Source: Clostridia bacterium (GTDB lineage Bacteria > Bacillota > Clostridia > UBA1381). Taken from it: 64,000 bases of DNA. Location: the NCBI GenBank assembly GCA_017935675.1, contig JAGBHE010000064.1, forward strand, positions 124,001 to 188,000, written 5' to 3'. Under the pieces are notes generated by a model. That model made no database searches, was not told the DNA's origin, and saw nothing but the letters and a program-made list of their open reading frames with translations. Positions 53,128 to 61,954 of this stretch are shown here, one piece after another; within the stretch, counting starts at the first letter, position 1, and each line of letters starts with the position of its first letter. Made by a program: the position numbers and the translations under genes.

Positions 53128-55741
53128 ATTAAGCAGTATTATCTCAGTATTGCTTGCAATGCTTTTTGTAATGAATATGGCTGTATCGGCAAATGATGAG
53201 GAAGATCACGCATACGGCGTGGCAGAAGCGGAGTTTCTAAGAACCCTTGGGATTGTTGATATATCGGAGGATAAGCTGGGAAATGATGTATCTAACGACG
53301 ATTTTGCCGGAATAGCTGCTGTTGTGGGAGGCATTTCAAAGGACCGGTATTCCGAAGGACTGCTTGATATGCTTGTGGGAACCGGACGTATGCCGGCAGT
53401 GTGCAGCTATCCGAACCGCACGATAACCTTTGCGCAGGCGGTAAAAACCTTTTTATCTGTCCTTGGCTTTGACATGCAGGCAGAGAAAAACGGCGGGTAC
53501 CCCGGAGGCTATATTACGACGGCGGGGCAGGTGGGAATACTGTCGGGCATAAAGGCTTCAGGTGACGATAATCTGACGTACGCAATAGCTGCAAGGCTTA
53601 TATACAATATACTTGACTGTGAAATTACTGAGCTTGACATAACCCTTGCAGACGGCACAATCTATCGGAGACGCGGCGGAACTGTTGCGGAGCTTGTTTT
53701 CGATATTTATAAGGGCAGCGGCAGAATGACTGCAAATACAGTTACTTCAATGAGCGACCCTGACAGATTTACGCCGGAGAGCGTTATGATAGAAAGCGTG
53801 GAGTATGAATGTGCCGACAGCAGCTTTGACAAGTTTCTGGGACGGTATATAGATTTCCGGTATAAATACAGCAGCTCCGAAGGTCCTGTTTTGCTGTATG
53901 CGGCTTGCAGCAAGACAAAGGACAGGACAGTTGAAATTAATGATGAAAACCGCGGCAGTATCAGCGGAGGGAGAATTTACTATTCCACCGCGGGAGGAAG
54001 ACAAAAAACCGCGGCGGCAGACGATGGCTGCTGCATTATATTTAACGGCAGAGTGTCAGACAAAGCTTTGTCCGATTTTGACGGTACGGAACGCCTGCTG
54101 GCGCAGCTCACAGATACGGACGGAAACGGAAAATATGACATTATAAATATAAGAAAATATGAAACTGTTTTTGTAGGTAAAATAAGCTCATACGGTCAGA
54201 CTGTTTATGATAAATACGATCCGGAACTGTTCTTTTCCTTCGATCCTGAGGAAAATGACAGCCGTTATCTGGTTGTTAACGAAAACGGTGATGAAGTATT
54301 ATTTTCTGCCCTAAAGGCAGGTGATGTTTTATCTGTTATGATGTCCGAAGACGGAAAGCTTGCCGAGGCAAGGCTCTGCCGCAGCAGCAAAAGCGATGTT
54401 ATAAGAGGATACTCTGCGGATGATTATGACACGGTAATTTCAGTCGGCGATTCGAATTATTCGGCCTCTGATTCATTTGCTTCCGTGCTCGGAAGCCTTG
54501 AGCTCGGAGTGCAGTACGACATTTATTTTGATGTATTCGGAAGGATTGCCGGGGCTTTAAAAAGCTCAGACAGCTTTCGTGCGGCAATGATTGTAAAGAC
54601 CATTCTTCACGAGGATGACAGCAGCGGAGACATGGCGGGAACAATACGGCTGTTTGAGCTTGCGGATTCTTCCGTACACAGCTTGGAGCTTGCCGGGAAG
54701 CTCACGGTGGACGGCGTGTTTTATAAAAACGCCGAATCGGCATATGCCGCGCTTTTTGACGGCAGCGGAAAGCTGAAATCCAGGTTGATAAGATACAGGG
54801 TAAACGGTGATAATGAGATAATTAATATAGATACTGCTTATTACAACAAGGCAGAAGAATCGGATGAAACGCTTCAATTCATCTCAGATTCGGAGCCGAA
54901 ATCCTATGAGCGTGAATCACAGATGTTTTACAACTCAAACGGAAGCGGATTTGTGTGCAATATTTCTGCATCGACATATGTTGTTTATGCGAAGGATGAT
55001 CCCGAGGATGAGACGGAATACAGCATTATTCCGCAGACAACCCTTGCCACATATTCATCATTTTCAGAGGTTACCGGATATTCCCGCAGCACGTCAGGCG
55101 GCGTGGCTGATTATATAGTTATGGGTCTGACGGCAAGCGAGCTTAAAGCGATAAATAACACCGCAGGAGACAGTATATTGTTTGATTCCGTATCGGAGGT
55201 ATGGACGGACGACGGTCTTATGTACAATATAAACGGCTGGGATCTTGTTAAAAACGCAAAATATACTCAAACTGTTGAGGACGCTTCGGAGCTTAGCGCA
55301 AGCAAGCGCGGAGATATAATAAATCTTCGCGTGACCTACAGCGGCAGGCTTGGAAATACGGTTATGATATACAAAAGCGATTCCGGTGTTAATTTCAGCG
55401 ACATAATCGGCGGCAGCGGCGGAAACGCTTCATCTCCCACGAGCTTCAGATGGATATGGGGAAAGGCATTTTTATCGGGAAACGGCTTTATTTACGTACT
55501 TAAGGACAGCCGCACCGCAGATATAGCAAATGCGGCACTTGAAAACTGTGAGATGGTACCGCTCAGGAAAAAAACGCCGGTATATTATGTTTATGACAAG
55601 AAGGGCAGCAGCATGGATCAGATTCTTACAAAGGTAAGCGCTGAGGAGGTAAACGATTATATTTCCGGCGGAGCTAATGCTGACAATGTACTTGTTTATG
55701 CAAGACATTCGCAGTCATCGGTTATAATTATTTTCAGATGA
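53117..55741 (+). CDS. Large secreted protein with divergent SLH-like N-terminus
   Basis: An 874-residue exported protein. After the signal peptide (about 1-25, ending AVSA) come SLH-like units (about 30-180; EFLRTLGIVDI, ITFAQAVKTFLSVLGF, AGQVGILSGI), which lack some of the usual hydrophobic and FxDV positions. The remaining 690 residues are beta-rich repeats of roughly OB/SH3 size (for example VFVGKISSYGQTVYDKYD, VIRGYSADDYDTVISVG) with no family I can name. ATG 53117 is 9 bases after GGAGG; ATG 53111 is too close. It overlaps the SLH gene by 11 bases. It may be a structural S-layer-linked scaffold. Confidence 0.78.
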   Translation: MRRRLSSIISVLLAMLFVMNMAVSANDEEDHAYGVAEAEFLRTLGIVDISEDKLGNDVSNDDFAGIAAVVGGISKDRYSEGLLDMLVGTGRMPAVCSYPNRTITFAQAVKTFLSVLGFDMQAEKNGGYPGGYITTAGQVGILSGIKASGDDNLTYAIAARLIYNILDCEITELDITLADGTIYRRRGGTVAELVFDIYKGSGRMTANTVTSMSDPDRFTPESVMIESVEYECADSSFDKFLGRYIDFRYKYSSSEGPVLLYAACSKTKDRTVEINDENRGSISGGRIYYSTAGGRQKTAAADDGCCIIFNGRVSDKALSDFDGTERLLAQLTDTDGNGKYDIINIRKYETVFVGKISSYGQTVYDKYDPELFFSFDPEENDSRYLVVNENGDEVLFSALKAGDVLSVMMSEDGKLAEARLCRSSKSDVIRGYSADDYDTVISVGDSNYSASDSFASVLGSLELGVQYDIYFDVFGRIAGALKSSDSFRAAMIVKTILHEDDSSGDMAGTIRLFELADSSVHSLELAGKLTVDGVFYKNAESAYAALFDGSGKLKSRLIRYRVNGDNEIINIDTAYYNKAEESDETLQFISDSEPKSYERESQMFYNSNGSGFVCNISASTYVVYAKDDPEDETEYSIIPQTTLATYSSFSEVTGYSRSTSGGVADYIVMGLTASELKAINNTAGDSILFDSVSEVWTDDGLMYNINGWDLVKNAKYTQTVEDASELSASKRGDIINLRVTYSGRLGNTVMIYKSDSGVNFSDIIGGSGGNASSPTSFRWIWGKAFLSGNGFIYVLKDSRTADIANAALENCEMVPLRKKTPVYYVYDKKGSSMDQILTKVSAEEVNDYISGGANADNVLVYARHSQSSVIIIFR

Positions 55742-55753
55742 GGAGTATGCATT

Positions 55754-57079
55754 ATGAAATTATTAGGGAAAACATGTACGGCGGCGATGCTTTTCATAAT
55801 CCTTTCGGCGGCAGCTTGCCGCGCCGAAGAGCCGGTGAATGTCGTATTGAAGGACTATATGCCCCCCGCACGGACTGTGTACGTGGATGATAATTTTAAC
55901 AATCAGCAGGGCGAGGTTCCCGAGGGGGGAACAGATATAACCGGGGTGCAGGCATATGCGTCATCGGATATTACGGTTGCTGCCGACGGAGACAACAAAT
56001 ATTTAAAGCTCAGCAATTTCGGGGGTTACATATATCCCGTCGGTCAGAATACCATTGACAGCGACAGGCTCACAGTGTCCTTTGATGTGAAAAACGGCTA
56101 TGGGGACAACGGAAACTTCAACGCTCCGGTAGTGCTTATCGGACGTATGAAAAGCGCGTATTCGGCGGCGGAATTTGCACGCTTCAATACATGGAATGCA
56201 TCTATTCAGGGGCAGTTCGATTTAAATAATTCCACAGATAAAACCTCCGGCTTTACAGTGCCGAAGGACGAATGGTTTAATGTGACGGTTACATTTGAGA
56301 GAAAGCTTAAGGAGGACGGCTCCGGCTATGAGGTTTTTGTAACCAAATGCATAATTAACGGGAAGATTATCGGGTTAAACACTCTGACGACAGCTTCCTC
56401 ATCTGCTGCGGATTGGTGGAGCCCTAACGAGGGCATGAATACTCTCTCAATAAGAGCGTCCCGCGGCAGCAATGCCGGCGGATATACATGTATAGATAAT
56501 CTGCTTATTTATGAGCCTTTGAATTTTGAGGTTGCGTCCTGCGGCTTCCGCGATGGGGTGTTGATGGCGGAGCTGACCGGGAAATGCATGGCAGATGCAG
56601 ACATAATGCTTGTAGGCGAGAACGGTACATATCAATGTACAACTGAGCTTGCTGACGGAGGTAAAAGCATAATCATCATTCCTCCGGTTGATATTGACCT
56701 TGAAAACAGGTCATATTATGTGGTTATAAACAAGCTTACATCAATAAGCGGAGAGACGGTTTCGGATTATAAAATACTTCTTGAAAAGGAATATTTAAGG
56801 GAGTCAGAGGTTTCGGCATACGTTTCGGACGGAAAAATTGTGGCGTCAGCGTATGTTGAGCCGGTGTCCGGGGGCAGCGTATATATGATTGCAGCGGCCT
56901 GGAAAGGAGAAAAATGCGTTGATATGAAAATTACGGAATGTTCTCTTGCCTCTGCAGGGCAATGTACCGTTGAAACGGAACAGGGCATTTCTGCGGACAG
57001 AGTACAGATATTTTTTATAGACAGCACAGAGAATATGAGGCTTGTATCCGAAGTACACAATATTGAATTGGAGGTTTGA
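55754..57079 (+). CDS. Secreted jellyroll-like glycan-binding protein A
   Basis: A 441-residue exported protein. The signal peptide ends around AAACRA (residues 18-24). A lectin-like beta-sandwich follows (about 36-255) starting YMPPARTVYVDDNFNNQQGE and ending DNLLIYEP, then two smaller beta domains (255-340 Ig-like; 345-441). The first 250 residues match the protein at 59848 along their whole length. The DDNFNN...LKLSNFGGY...FDVKNGYGD...IDNLLIYEP pattern resembles concanavalin-like laminarin/xylan-binding folds. No catalytic residues are evident. Probably a surface glycan-binding protein. Confidence 0.72.
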   Translation: MKLLGKTCTAAMLFIILSAAACRAEEPVNVVLKDYMPPARTVYVDDNFNNQQGEVPEGGTDITGVQAYASSDITVAADGDNKYLKLSNFGGYIYPVGQNTIDSDRLTVSFDVKNGYGDNGNFNAPVVLIGRMKSAYSAAEFARFNTWNASIQGQFDLNNSTDKTSGFTVPKDEWFNVTVTFERKLKEDGSGYEVFVTKCIINGKIIGLNTLTTASSSAADWWSPNEGMNTLSIRASRGSNAGGYTCIDNLLIYEPLNFEVASCGFRDGVLMAELTGKCMADADIMLVGENGTYQCTTELADGGKSIIIIPPVDIDLENRSYYVVINKLTSISGETVSDYKILLEKEYLRESEVSAYVSDGKIVASAYVEPVSGGSVYMIAAAWKGEKCVDMKITECSLASAGQCTVETEQGISADRVQIFFIDSTENMRLVSEVHNIELEV

Positions 57080-57080
57080 T

Positions 57081-59828
57081 GTGAAAAGAATAATCCGTAT
57101 TTTAATGCTTTGTACTTCGCTATGGCTGCTTTCCGTTTCTGTATCTGCATACGGAAATATTGCATGTGAGATTCAGCCCGTGTGGCAGGACGGCACTCCG
57201 GTAAACAGCAGCATCAGCCCCGGCGTTCCTTTTAAGCTGTGCGGCACTGTTACAAACAACGGAAGCAGCGAAAGTGTAAGCTGCAGTGTATACTGCGGAG
57301 TTTATATAAAAAACGAGCTTTATTCTGCATACAAAAGCAGTACCGTAGCCGTAGGTGCGGGAGAAAGCGCAGGCGCTGTATGCAATGCGGAAATACCTGC
57401 GGACATACCGTCAGATAATTATTACATAAAGGGCTTTATTCTTACTGAGGACAATGCATCACCGTTATGCGATTCGCTGAGCTTCAATGCTTCGGGAGCA
57501 TATACTGCTGTTTATGTGTCGGACGGGGTATATCTTGGGGAGAATGTAATAAAAAACGGCTCATGTGAATATGAAAACAGCTTTGCGGACGCCTGGGATT
57601 CGCGTCAAAGCTCACGGCTTGAAAAGAGCGGAAAATATCAGCTTGACGGAAGCTATTCATGTCTTGTAACAGACAGGGAAAACTATTGGGATTCCGTTAC
57701 TCAGGATATAACGGCACGCCTTAAAAAATCAGGACAGTATTATATCAGCTACGCCTTTTGCTCCGATTCCGAAAATTTCGGGGCTTACGGACAGATAAAG
57801 CTTTACGGCGCCGAGAGCGGCACAAAGAGCATATACTGCGGAGCCTCCGCGCCCTCATCGACATCGGGTAACTGGAAGATATACAGCATGGTGAAAACAA
57901 TAGATATATCTGAGGATTTGGTAAGAGCAGAGTTTTATATAGAAAGCGGTGCATCGTTCGCATCGTCTGATTATTATATTGACGGTATATGTATCATGCC
58001 GGTAATCACTCATAAGGAATATATTGCCGATAACGCCGCTGCTGATACAACGGAGAATGACTATGAGGCTCTTGTCCGGAAATATCGAAATCAGACTTCA
58101 AGTGTTTTGTATCCTGCCGAAAGCAGCGATATACTTATAAATCCGTACAAGGGACTGACGGCATATAAGTATAATTCAAATTATGATGATTTGTTGAATT
58201 CAGGTGTGCCCGGGTATTGCGGTACGGTATATACAAGATACAGCTGGAAATATCTTGAGCCGGAAAGGGGCGTTTATAACTTTGAGCCTATCCGTGAAAA
58301 TATCAGAAAGCTTAAGGAAAACGGGCTTATGCTTTGTACGGGGCTTGCGTCAACTCTTAATTATAATTCGCCGTCCTCGTACAATCAGGATACTCCGGAA
58401 TGGCTTTTTTCGGAATGCGGAGCGGAATATGTTCTGCAGCCTATGGGGGACGGAAATTCAATAAAGGTTCCCGTATATAATGATCCGATATTTCTTGAGG
58501 AGTACAAAAAGCTGATTGACGCGTTTGCGGAGGAATTTCGTGACTGCACGGATATTGCATATGTGGATATGCGAAGCTACGGTAACTGGGGAGAGTGGCA
58601 TTTTTCAAATCTCACCGAGTGCAAGGAAAAGGCAAAGGATTATACGCTTGATGATTTGAAAAGGCTTATAGATGTGTATGAAAATGTCAGACAGCCTCTT
58701 GCGGTATTCACGCAGATAGCCGGAATACAGGATTATGCTCTGAAAAAATATAATGCCGGTATCCGTGTTGACGGTACAATGAATCCCGAGCTTTCGGATA
58801 ATCACAGAAGGCTTGCGGCAGACGGCAGAAGCTTTGCCGTCGGTGAGTGGTTTGATCAGCCGACAGCTTTTTACAAAGCGGGATACTATAACGGCACTTA
58901 TTACAGTGACGGCAAGTGGGCGGATTACTTTGACTATATGCCGGTAATGATGGAAAAAACGGTAAAAGAGGGCAGACTCAATTATATGGCAATGGGATAC
59001 TGGGACCCGATACAGTTTTATACCTGCTTCCCCGACTTGTGCAGGCGGCTGGCAAATAAAACGGGATATTGGTTCAAGCCCGTAAAAGTATCTTACCCCG
59101 AGTCCCTTGTAAGCGGTCTGTTTTGTATGACGATGAAAAATGACGGGTATACGGAGCTTTATACAGGATATAAAAGAAACTCGTGTGTAAAGCTTGCTCT
59201 TGCCGATGACGCTGGAAATATTATCGATACCGTAAAGCTGCAGGGTGTGAATCCTGAAAGCTGGAAATCGGGGCAATATACATACGAGGCAGCCGAATAC
59301 GGCTTTTCCTCCTCCGAAAATGCAGGCAAGCTGCTGCTTGGCGTGTTTTCCTCAGAGGATAAGGAAGCTCCTGACATTAAGCTGGGTATAGACTGTGAAA
59401 CAATAAACGGCTGGTACGATCTGTCCTCATGCAGGGAGGCAGGCTCATTATCAGATAACAAGCTTTATACCGAAGCGGAGGCATATGCCGATTACGGCTA
59501 CGGCTACAGAAGTCCGATGTATGCTTTTGACGGCGATGCGGAAACCTTCTGGGCTTGTGAAGCTGTAAGCGGTTCGTATCTGTCGGCAGACTTCGGGGAG
59601 AAGTTTAATATTTCAGCTATTGAATGTAATGCGCCCTGCGCCTCAGGCGCTCCGGTTACGGTATATGCCTGCAGCGGCGGTAAACGGCATATACTTGCAG
59701 AAGGTGTATATCTTAAAGAAGGCAGCAATGTTGTATCCTTTGACAGCATAGAGGCAGACAAAATTATGCTTTGTGTAACCGAAACAGCAGTCGGTGCTGT
59801 AAAAATATCAGAAATTAAGGTAAATTAA
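57081..59828 (+). CDS. Secreted DUF4832-type putative glycosidase B
   Basis: A 915-residue exported paralogue of the protein at 48640. Its N-terminal module is different: a CARDB-like Ig domain (about 26-130, GVPFKLCGTVTNNGSSE) replaces the stalk. Then a CBM4/9-like jellyroll (about 150-315), DUF4874/DUF4832 barrel (about 345-650), Ig-like domain and C-terminal F5/8C domain (about 795-915). The glutamates are conserved at Glu505 (YGNWGEWHF) and Glu589 (AVGEWF). GTG 57081 follows GGAGG (57070-57074) by 6 bases and begins one base after the previous stop codon (TGATGTG). Confidence 0.82.
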   Translation: MKRIIRILMLCTSLWLLSVSVSAYGNIACEIQPVWQDGTPVNSSISPGVPFKLCGTVTNNGSSESVSCSVYCGVYIKNELYSAYKSSTVAVGAGESAGAVCNAEIPADIPSDNYYIKGFILTEDNASPLCDSLSFNASGAYTAVYVSDGVYLGENVIKNGSCEYENSFADAWDSRQSSRLEKSGKYQLDGSYSCLVTDRENYWDSVTQDITARLKKSGQYYISYAFCSDSENFGAYGQIKLYGAESGTKSIYCGASAPSSTSGNWKIYSMVKTIDISEDLVRAEFYIESGASFASSDYYIDGICIMPVITHKEYIADNAAADTTENDYEALVRKYRNQTSSVLYPAESSDILINPYKGLTAYKYNSNYDDLLNSGVPGYCGTVYTRYSWKYLEPERGVYNFEPIRENIRKLKENGLMLCTGLASTLNYNSPSSYNQDTPEWLFSECGAEYVLQPMGDGNSIKVPVYNDPIFLEEYKKLIDAFAEEFRDCTDIAYVDMRSYGNWGEWHFSNLTECKEKAKDYTLDDLKRLIDVYENVRQPLAVFTQIAGIQDYALKKYNAGIRVDGTMNPELSDNHRRLAADGRSFAVGEWFDQPTAFYKAGYYNGTYYSDGKWADYFDYMPVMMEKTVKEGRLNYMAMGYWDPIQFYTCFPDLCRRLANKTGYWFKPVKVSYPESLVSGLFCMTMKNDGYTELYTGYKRNSCVKLALADDAGNIIDTVKLQGVNPESWKSGQYTYEAAEYGFSSSENAGKLLLGVFSSEDKEAPDIKLGIDCETINGWYDLSSCREAGSLSDNKLYTEAEAYADYGYGYRSPMYAFDGDAETFWACEAVSGSYLSADFGEKFNISAIECNAPCASGAPVTVYACSGGKRHILAEGVYLKEGSNVVSFDSIEADKIMLCVTETAVGAVKISEIKVN

Positions 59829-59847
59829 AACGGAAAGGATGATTTTC

Positions 59848-61869
59848 ATGAAACTTTTAAAGAAAATGTGCTTTGCAGGGATGCTTACGTTATGTCTTGC
59901 CTCTGTATGCCATGCAGAGGAGGCTACTCATGTAACGGTGGCAGATTATATGCCGGCTGTAAAAACGGTGTATGTGGACGACGATTTCAATAATCAGCAG
60001 GGCGAAACGCCTGTTGCAGGCGGTTATACCCGCGGGGTACAGGCATATGCCTCTGAAGATATTGCGGTTATGGGGGATGATTCCAATAAATATCTGAAGC
60101 TCAGCAATTACGACGGTTATTTATATCCTATAGCCGGAAATACAATTAAAGGTAACAGGCTGACAATATCCTTTGATGTAAAGAACGGATACGGAGACGG
60201 AGATGTTTTTAATGCACCTGTTATATCGATAGGACGTCCGAAAGACGAAAGCTCATCAGATACGTTTGCAAGACTGAATACATGGAATGATAAAATCCAG
60301 GGACAGTTTGATATTAACAGTTCAGATTACAAGAGCAAAGGCTTTACAGCGCCAAAGGACGAATGGTTCAATGTCACAGTCACATTTGAAAGACGGCTGA
60401 AGGCGGATGCTTCAGCGTATGAGGTTTTTGTGACCGAATGCGTTATAAACGGAAAAAGTGTCGGTCTTAATACACTTGAAGCAAATGCTTCCTCTGTAGC
60501 TGACTGGTGGACTTCAAACGGGGACTTAAGTACGCTTTCAATAAGAGCTGTGAGAAGCAAAGCCGGAGGTTATACATATTTTGATAATCTGCTTATTTAT
60601 GAACCGGAGGACGCTTCAACTCTTGTAACAAAGCCGGACTATATGCCTGAGATAAAGCAGACATTTGCCGATGACAGCTTTGAAAACAGACCTGTTTCTC
60701 CAAAGGATTATAACACTGCTGCTACAAATTATGCAATACCCTATCCCGTAACCTTGGGTAAATATGCATCCGATACCAAAACCGCGACTGCAAGCAATTA
60801 TCAGGGAATGATATTGGAAGAAGAGAGCGGAAACAAATATCTTAAGCATACCTCACGGAGCTACGGACCGTATCTGACAGGCAGCAGCGATACTGACAGG
60901 CTGGCAGTGTCCGTAGACCTGAGCGTTTTGGAAAATGCTTCGAGTAATTGCGATGGATATATATACGTCGGAGAATATGCACCGTTTTATTACAGTATAA
61001 ACAAAACATCAAAGGATATTAATATATTTTATAATAATAATTCCGGAGAGAGTGCGGAATCTTCTTCAACTCATCTTGCATGGAAGGGAACAAGTGCATG
61101 GCATAAGGTTTCATTTGTTTTCAAGCGTGCTGCGGCAGAAAACGGTTATGATGTATATCTGGAAAGCTTCTATGTGGATAACACAAAAATAACAAATGAT
61201 AAATCTGCGGATAAAACAGATATATTAACGGTCAAGTTTTCAAACGTTGATTGGTGGAGTGAGAAAAACATGCTTTTCGGAGTTATCAGTAAAACAGGAA
61301 TTACTATTTCCGACAACATACTTGTTTATGAACCGTCACCTTTTATTGTTAAGGGAATTGAAGCAGCAGACGGCGCGGTTAATATAGAATATACAGACAA
61401 TATAGATACGTCGTCTCTGGGCAGTGTTTCCGCAGCTGTTACCGATGCTGCCGGAAACAGAACAGAACTGAATGTCACAGCCTCAGGAAGGGTTTTAACT
61501 GCCGCATTCGGAAATGCGGAGCCTTGGAAAAAAGGCTACATTCTTACTGTCAGCGGCTTAAAAAATACTGACGGATATACGGCGGCGGATTACAGCACAG
61601 CTATCGGCAGCGGTTTTGTGCTTCTCGAAAATGACAAGCTGTCTGTTGTAAATGGCACCGATACTGTTATGACAGGTAAGATAATGGTTGCCGCGTACAA
61701 GGATGGCAAGCTTATTAATGTATATATCGAAGACGGAAACACAAGTATTCCGGCATATATTACAAGTGAAATCCCATACACTCTTGATAAAACAGATGCT
61801 GATAAATATACAGCTTTTATGTGGGATATGAATTCATTGAAGCCCCTGTTTGGATCAGTAAGCAGGTAA
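59848..61869 (+). CDS. Secreted jellyroll-like glycan-binding protein B, two tandem domains
   Basis: A 673-residue exported protein. Signal peptide ends near SVCHA (about residue 23). The first beta-sandwich (about 33-255) is closely related to that of the protein at 55754. A second, divergent one (about 262-500, starting YMPEIKQTFADDSFENRPVS, ending DNILVYEPS) follows, then an Ig-like domain (500-590) and a C-terminal beta domain (590-673). The repeated YMP...DNxLxYEP framing shows internal duplication. ATG 59848 has AAAGGA about 9 bases upstream. It likely binds the same glycan as protein A with more contacts. Confidence 0.72.
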   Translation: MKLLKKMCFAGMLTLCLASVCHAEEATHVTVADYMPAVKTVYVDDDFNNQQGETPVAGGYTRGVQAYASEDIAVMGDDSNKYLKLSNYDGYLYPIAGNTIKGNRLTISFDVKNGYGDGDVFNAPVISIGRPKDESSSDTFARLNTWNDKIQGQFDINSSDYKSKGFTAPKDEWFNVTVTFERRLKADASAYEVFVTECVINGKSVGLNTLEANASSVADWWTSNGDLSTLSIRAVRSKAGGYTYFDNLLIYEPEDASTLVTKPDYMPEIKQTFADDSFENRPVSPKDYNTAATNYAIPYPVTLGKYASDTKTATASNYQGMILEEESGNKYLKHTSRSYGPYLTGSSDTDRLAVSVDLSVLENASSNCDGYIYVGEYAPFYYSINKTSKDINIFYNNNSGESAESSSTHLAWKGTSAWHKVSFVFKRAAAENGYDVYLESFYVDNTKITNDKSADKTDILTVKFSNVDWWSEKNMLFGVISKTGITISDNILVYEPSPFIVKGIEAADGAVNIEYTDNIDTSSLGSVSAAVTDAAGNRTELNVTASGRVLTAAFGNAEPWKKGYILTVSGLKNTDGYTAADYSTAIGSGFVLLENDKLSVVNGTDTVMTGKIMVAAYKDGKLINVYIEDGNTSIPAYITSEIPYTLDKTDADKYTAFMWDMNSLKPLFGSVSR

Positions 61870-61894
61870 AAAAGTCTGTAATCGGTTTGATAAA

Positions 61895-61930
61895 GCTGCC
61901 CGCCGGTCGAGCCTTCGGCTGACGGGCAGC
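61895..61930 (+). other. Intercistronic stem-loop before the GH31 gene
   Basis: GCTGCCCG (61895-61902) pairs with CGGGCAGC (61923-61930), with an inner GTC/GAC and GCC/GGC stem and a TTCG loop. It has no U-tract, so it is more likely an mRNA-stabilising or processing element than a terminator. Confidence 0.6.
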
Positions 61931-61954
61931 AGTGCAGAGAGAGGATAGATAAGC

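Noticed and set aside
58605-59276. Long minus-strand open frame (223 codons)
   Set aside because: Antisense to glycosidase B over its barrel domain; no homology signature and no RBS.
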